Of a stretch of DNA of 64,000 nucleotides, positions 62,630 through 64,000 are shown one piece after another (position 1 is the stretch's first letter; the number at the start of each line of letters is the position of its first letter). This DNA is from Ehretia macrophylla (lineage: Eukaryota > Streptophyta > Magnoliopsida > Boraginales > Ehretiaceae). A model generated the notes under the pieces. It ran no database searches. It worked only from the letters and a program-made list of their open reading frames with translations, and was not told the origin of the DNA. The stretch is taken from the NCBI GenBank assembly GCA_037974665.1, contig CM075768.1:2382501-2446500 (forward strand), written 5' to 3'. Position numbers and translations under genes: made by a program.

Positions 62630-64000
62630 TGTGAAACCCCACTTTTCTGCTTATCTCGTTTTACGTGGTTTACCTCGTTTTATGTGCATATGATCTGTTT
62701 ATGTGCTATAGGACCTAGAAAGTTATAATTTTGATGTCAATACTTCTAATATGTGCTAAATGTGCATTCATGAAATTTTCATAAAAAACGGAGTCAGAAA
62801 TTTTATCGTCGATTTTCAGTGAATAGTGTTTTCGAAACACGTCCGCTATAATTTTGAAACTGGTCTTTTTAACCCTTCTAGACCTAGTCCACGGACTTTA
62901 ATAGACCTGTGTTTGATGAAAACGGTTTTAAAATCGGCTTAAGAATTTATTAGGGTTTTTACACCGACTTTTGCGAAAATCGAGTTTTAAGCCGACTCGG
63001 GTGGAATTCTTTGAATGTAAAACTTCTTGTCACCTAAAAATAATCCACTTGAGATATCTTGGGGGTTGCATATTTATTTTTAACTTGGTGAGCAATAAAA
63101 TGCAATTAAAGTCATTAAAAACACAAAAATACCTATTAAAACTAACTTTGACTTTGCATTTTTTTAATTGACCAAGCTTTTTATTATATAATGTCATCAA
63201 CACACACTCACACAACACAAAACACACTCCAAAAACACACACAAAACCGTGGCTCCTTGGAGGAGAAAGATAAAGGCATTTTCAAAGCATTTTTCTCACA
63301 GATTTTGCGTTTCAAAGCCGAATTGAGTGATTCAAAGCTTGAAATTGATTGTTTGGCATCCATTCTACACATTTCTTGCATCAAAACACATCAAAGGTGA
63401 GAGAAAAATTCTAGATCTCAAAATGTCATTTTTGTGTTTTTGCGTATAAATGAAGATTGAACCGTTAGAATTGAAATCTGATGTTAGATTATTGCTCCTT
63501 GCATGCTAGGGATCATTATATACTAATACTACGAGTTTCTGTCGGATATAGCATAATTTTTATTTTCCGGGTATTTAATTTTGATTAAAATGTTCAAAGT
63601 TGATTTAATTGAGTTGCGTTGCTCGAAATCGATTGCCGTCGATTTCTAAATACTTGATAATTACGTGTTAGCGCTGTTGTAATGCCAAATTTTCGATTAT
63701 ATTGTTTGTGTGGAAATCCAGAAAATCCAGCCATGACGTCATAGGGTTTTAGGGTTATCGGGCATGATTTAGAGGTGTTATGGTAGATTTCCGAGAGGGT
63801 TAATGTAGATGATCGAATGGGTGAGTGTTTGAAATTGATTTGGAGTTGTTTGGATTAGTAGAATGTAAGATATGATTATTTGAAGTTTAGGTTATCTTTG
63901 TTTAAATTATTGAATTGAGCCTTAGTTGATCGGGTGTGGTTTGAGTGATTGAATTGTGAGTTGTTGATGGGTAAACTAAGGTTTGATTGTGTGTTTAATG
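62630..64000 (+). mobile_element. B-family LTR, partial at window end
   Basis: Starts TGTGAAACCCC and follows the B LTR through the donor-like AAAG/GTGAGAG (GT at 63397). The left half of its duplication would be TGTAG (62625-62629). Its leader (63180-63395) is the B2 type of the full-length minus-strand element, while sequence after about 63780 follows the B1 solo LTRs (for example GGAGTTGTTTGGAT), so the copy looks mosaic. Confidence 0.85.

Overview
This window is plant nuclear DNA, eudicot-like in base composition. It holds one recognisable intact host gene in about 64 kb of nested transposable elements. I see no rRNA, tRNA, CRISPR or prokaryotic features. The element types (Ty3/gypsy chromovirus, Ty1/copia, CACTA, hAT, Mutator-like, LINE) and the long LTRs fit heterochromatin of a medium or large angiosperm genome. 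The species cannot be fixed from the sequence.

Layout. 1-1541: flank with a non-autonomous hAT element (374-1361). About 1400-5297: minus-strand long LTR sequence (family E). 5298-6780: right part of a CACTA element. 6781-38597: a dead Ty3/gypsy chromovirus (G) with gag, protease, RT, RNase H, integrase and chromodomain. G is split by three insertions: a tandem LTR-internal-LTR-internal-LTR array of a non-autonomous family (A, 7470-21711), a solo LTR of family C (25096-27679), and a full-length minus-strand element of family B (28421-35883). Two LTRs of the A array each carry a B solo LTR at the same site. 38598-42994: CACTA remnant with a tandem array of roughly 460-bp units, itself holding a Pack-MULE-like element (39155-40137) with a captured HD-Zip homeobox fragment. 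About 43640-53941: a decayed Ty1/copia element split by a full-length C element (45453-52027). 54344-58926 (minus): an apparently intact six-exon N-acetyltransferase 9-like gene with a TIR element in intron 4. 59220-60480: foldback element and LINE fragment. 60629-60950: hAT MITE. 61387-64000: start of a copia LTR, cut by LTR family F, cut in turn by a B LTR that runs off the window.

Most TE boundaries are supported by target-site duplications read directly: CTCTT for A, TAGTG for B in A, AGAAG for full-length B, GGTCA for C, 8-bp for both hAT elements and 10-bp for the MULE. Families A, B and C encode no gag or pol that I can see, but they carry tRNA-iMet-type primer sites and polypurine tracts like G, so they look like non-autonomous parasites of a G-like chromovirus.

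The most unusual observation is structural. LTRs with largely different sequences (A, B, C, E, F, G) share an ordered set of modules: a TATA-like box, a splice-donor-like GGTGAGGG about 190-230 bp later, a hairpin with a constant 7-nt loop and changing stem (A, C, E, G), a second hairpin with constant CACTGRG...CTCA flanks and changing stem, and a splice-acceptor-like CAG/G just after it. A further hairpin with an NGGA loop sits next to the polypurine tract. Stem changes are compensatory between families. This points to a conserved RNA architecture, possibly including an intron inside the LTR, shared by autonomous and non-autonomous elements. That interpretation is inference; the repeats and arms themselves are read directly.
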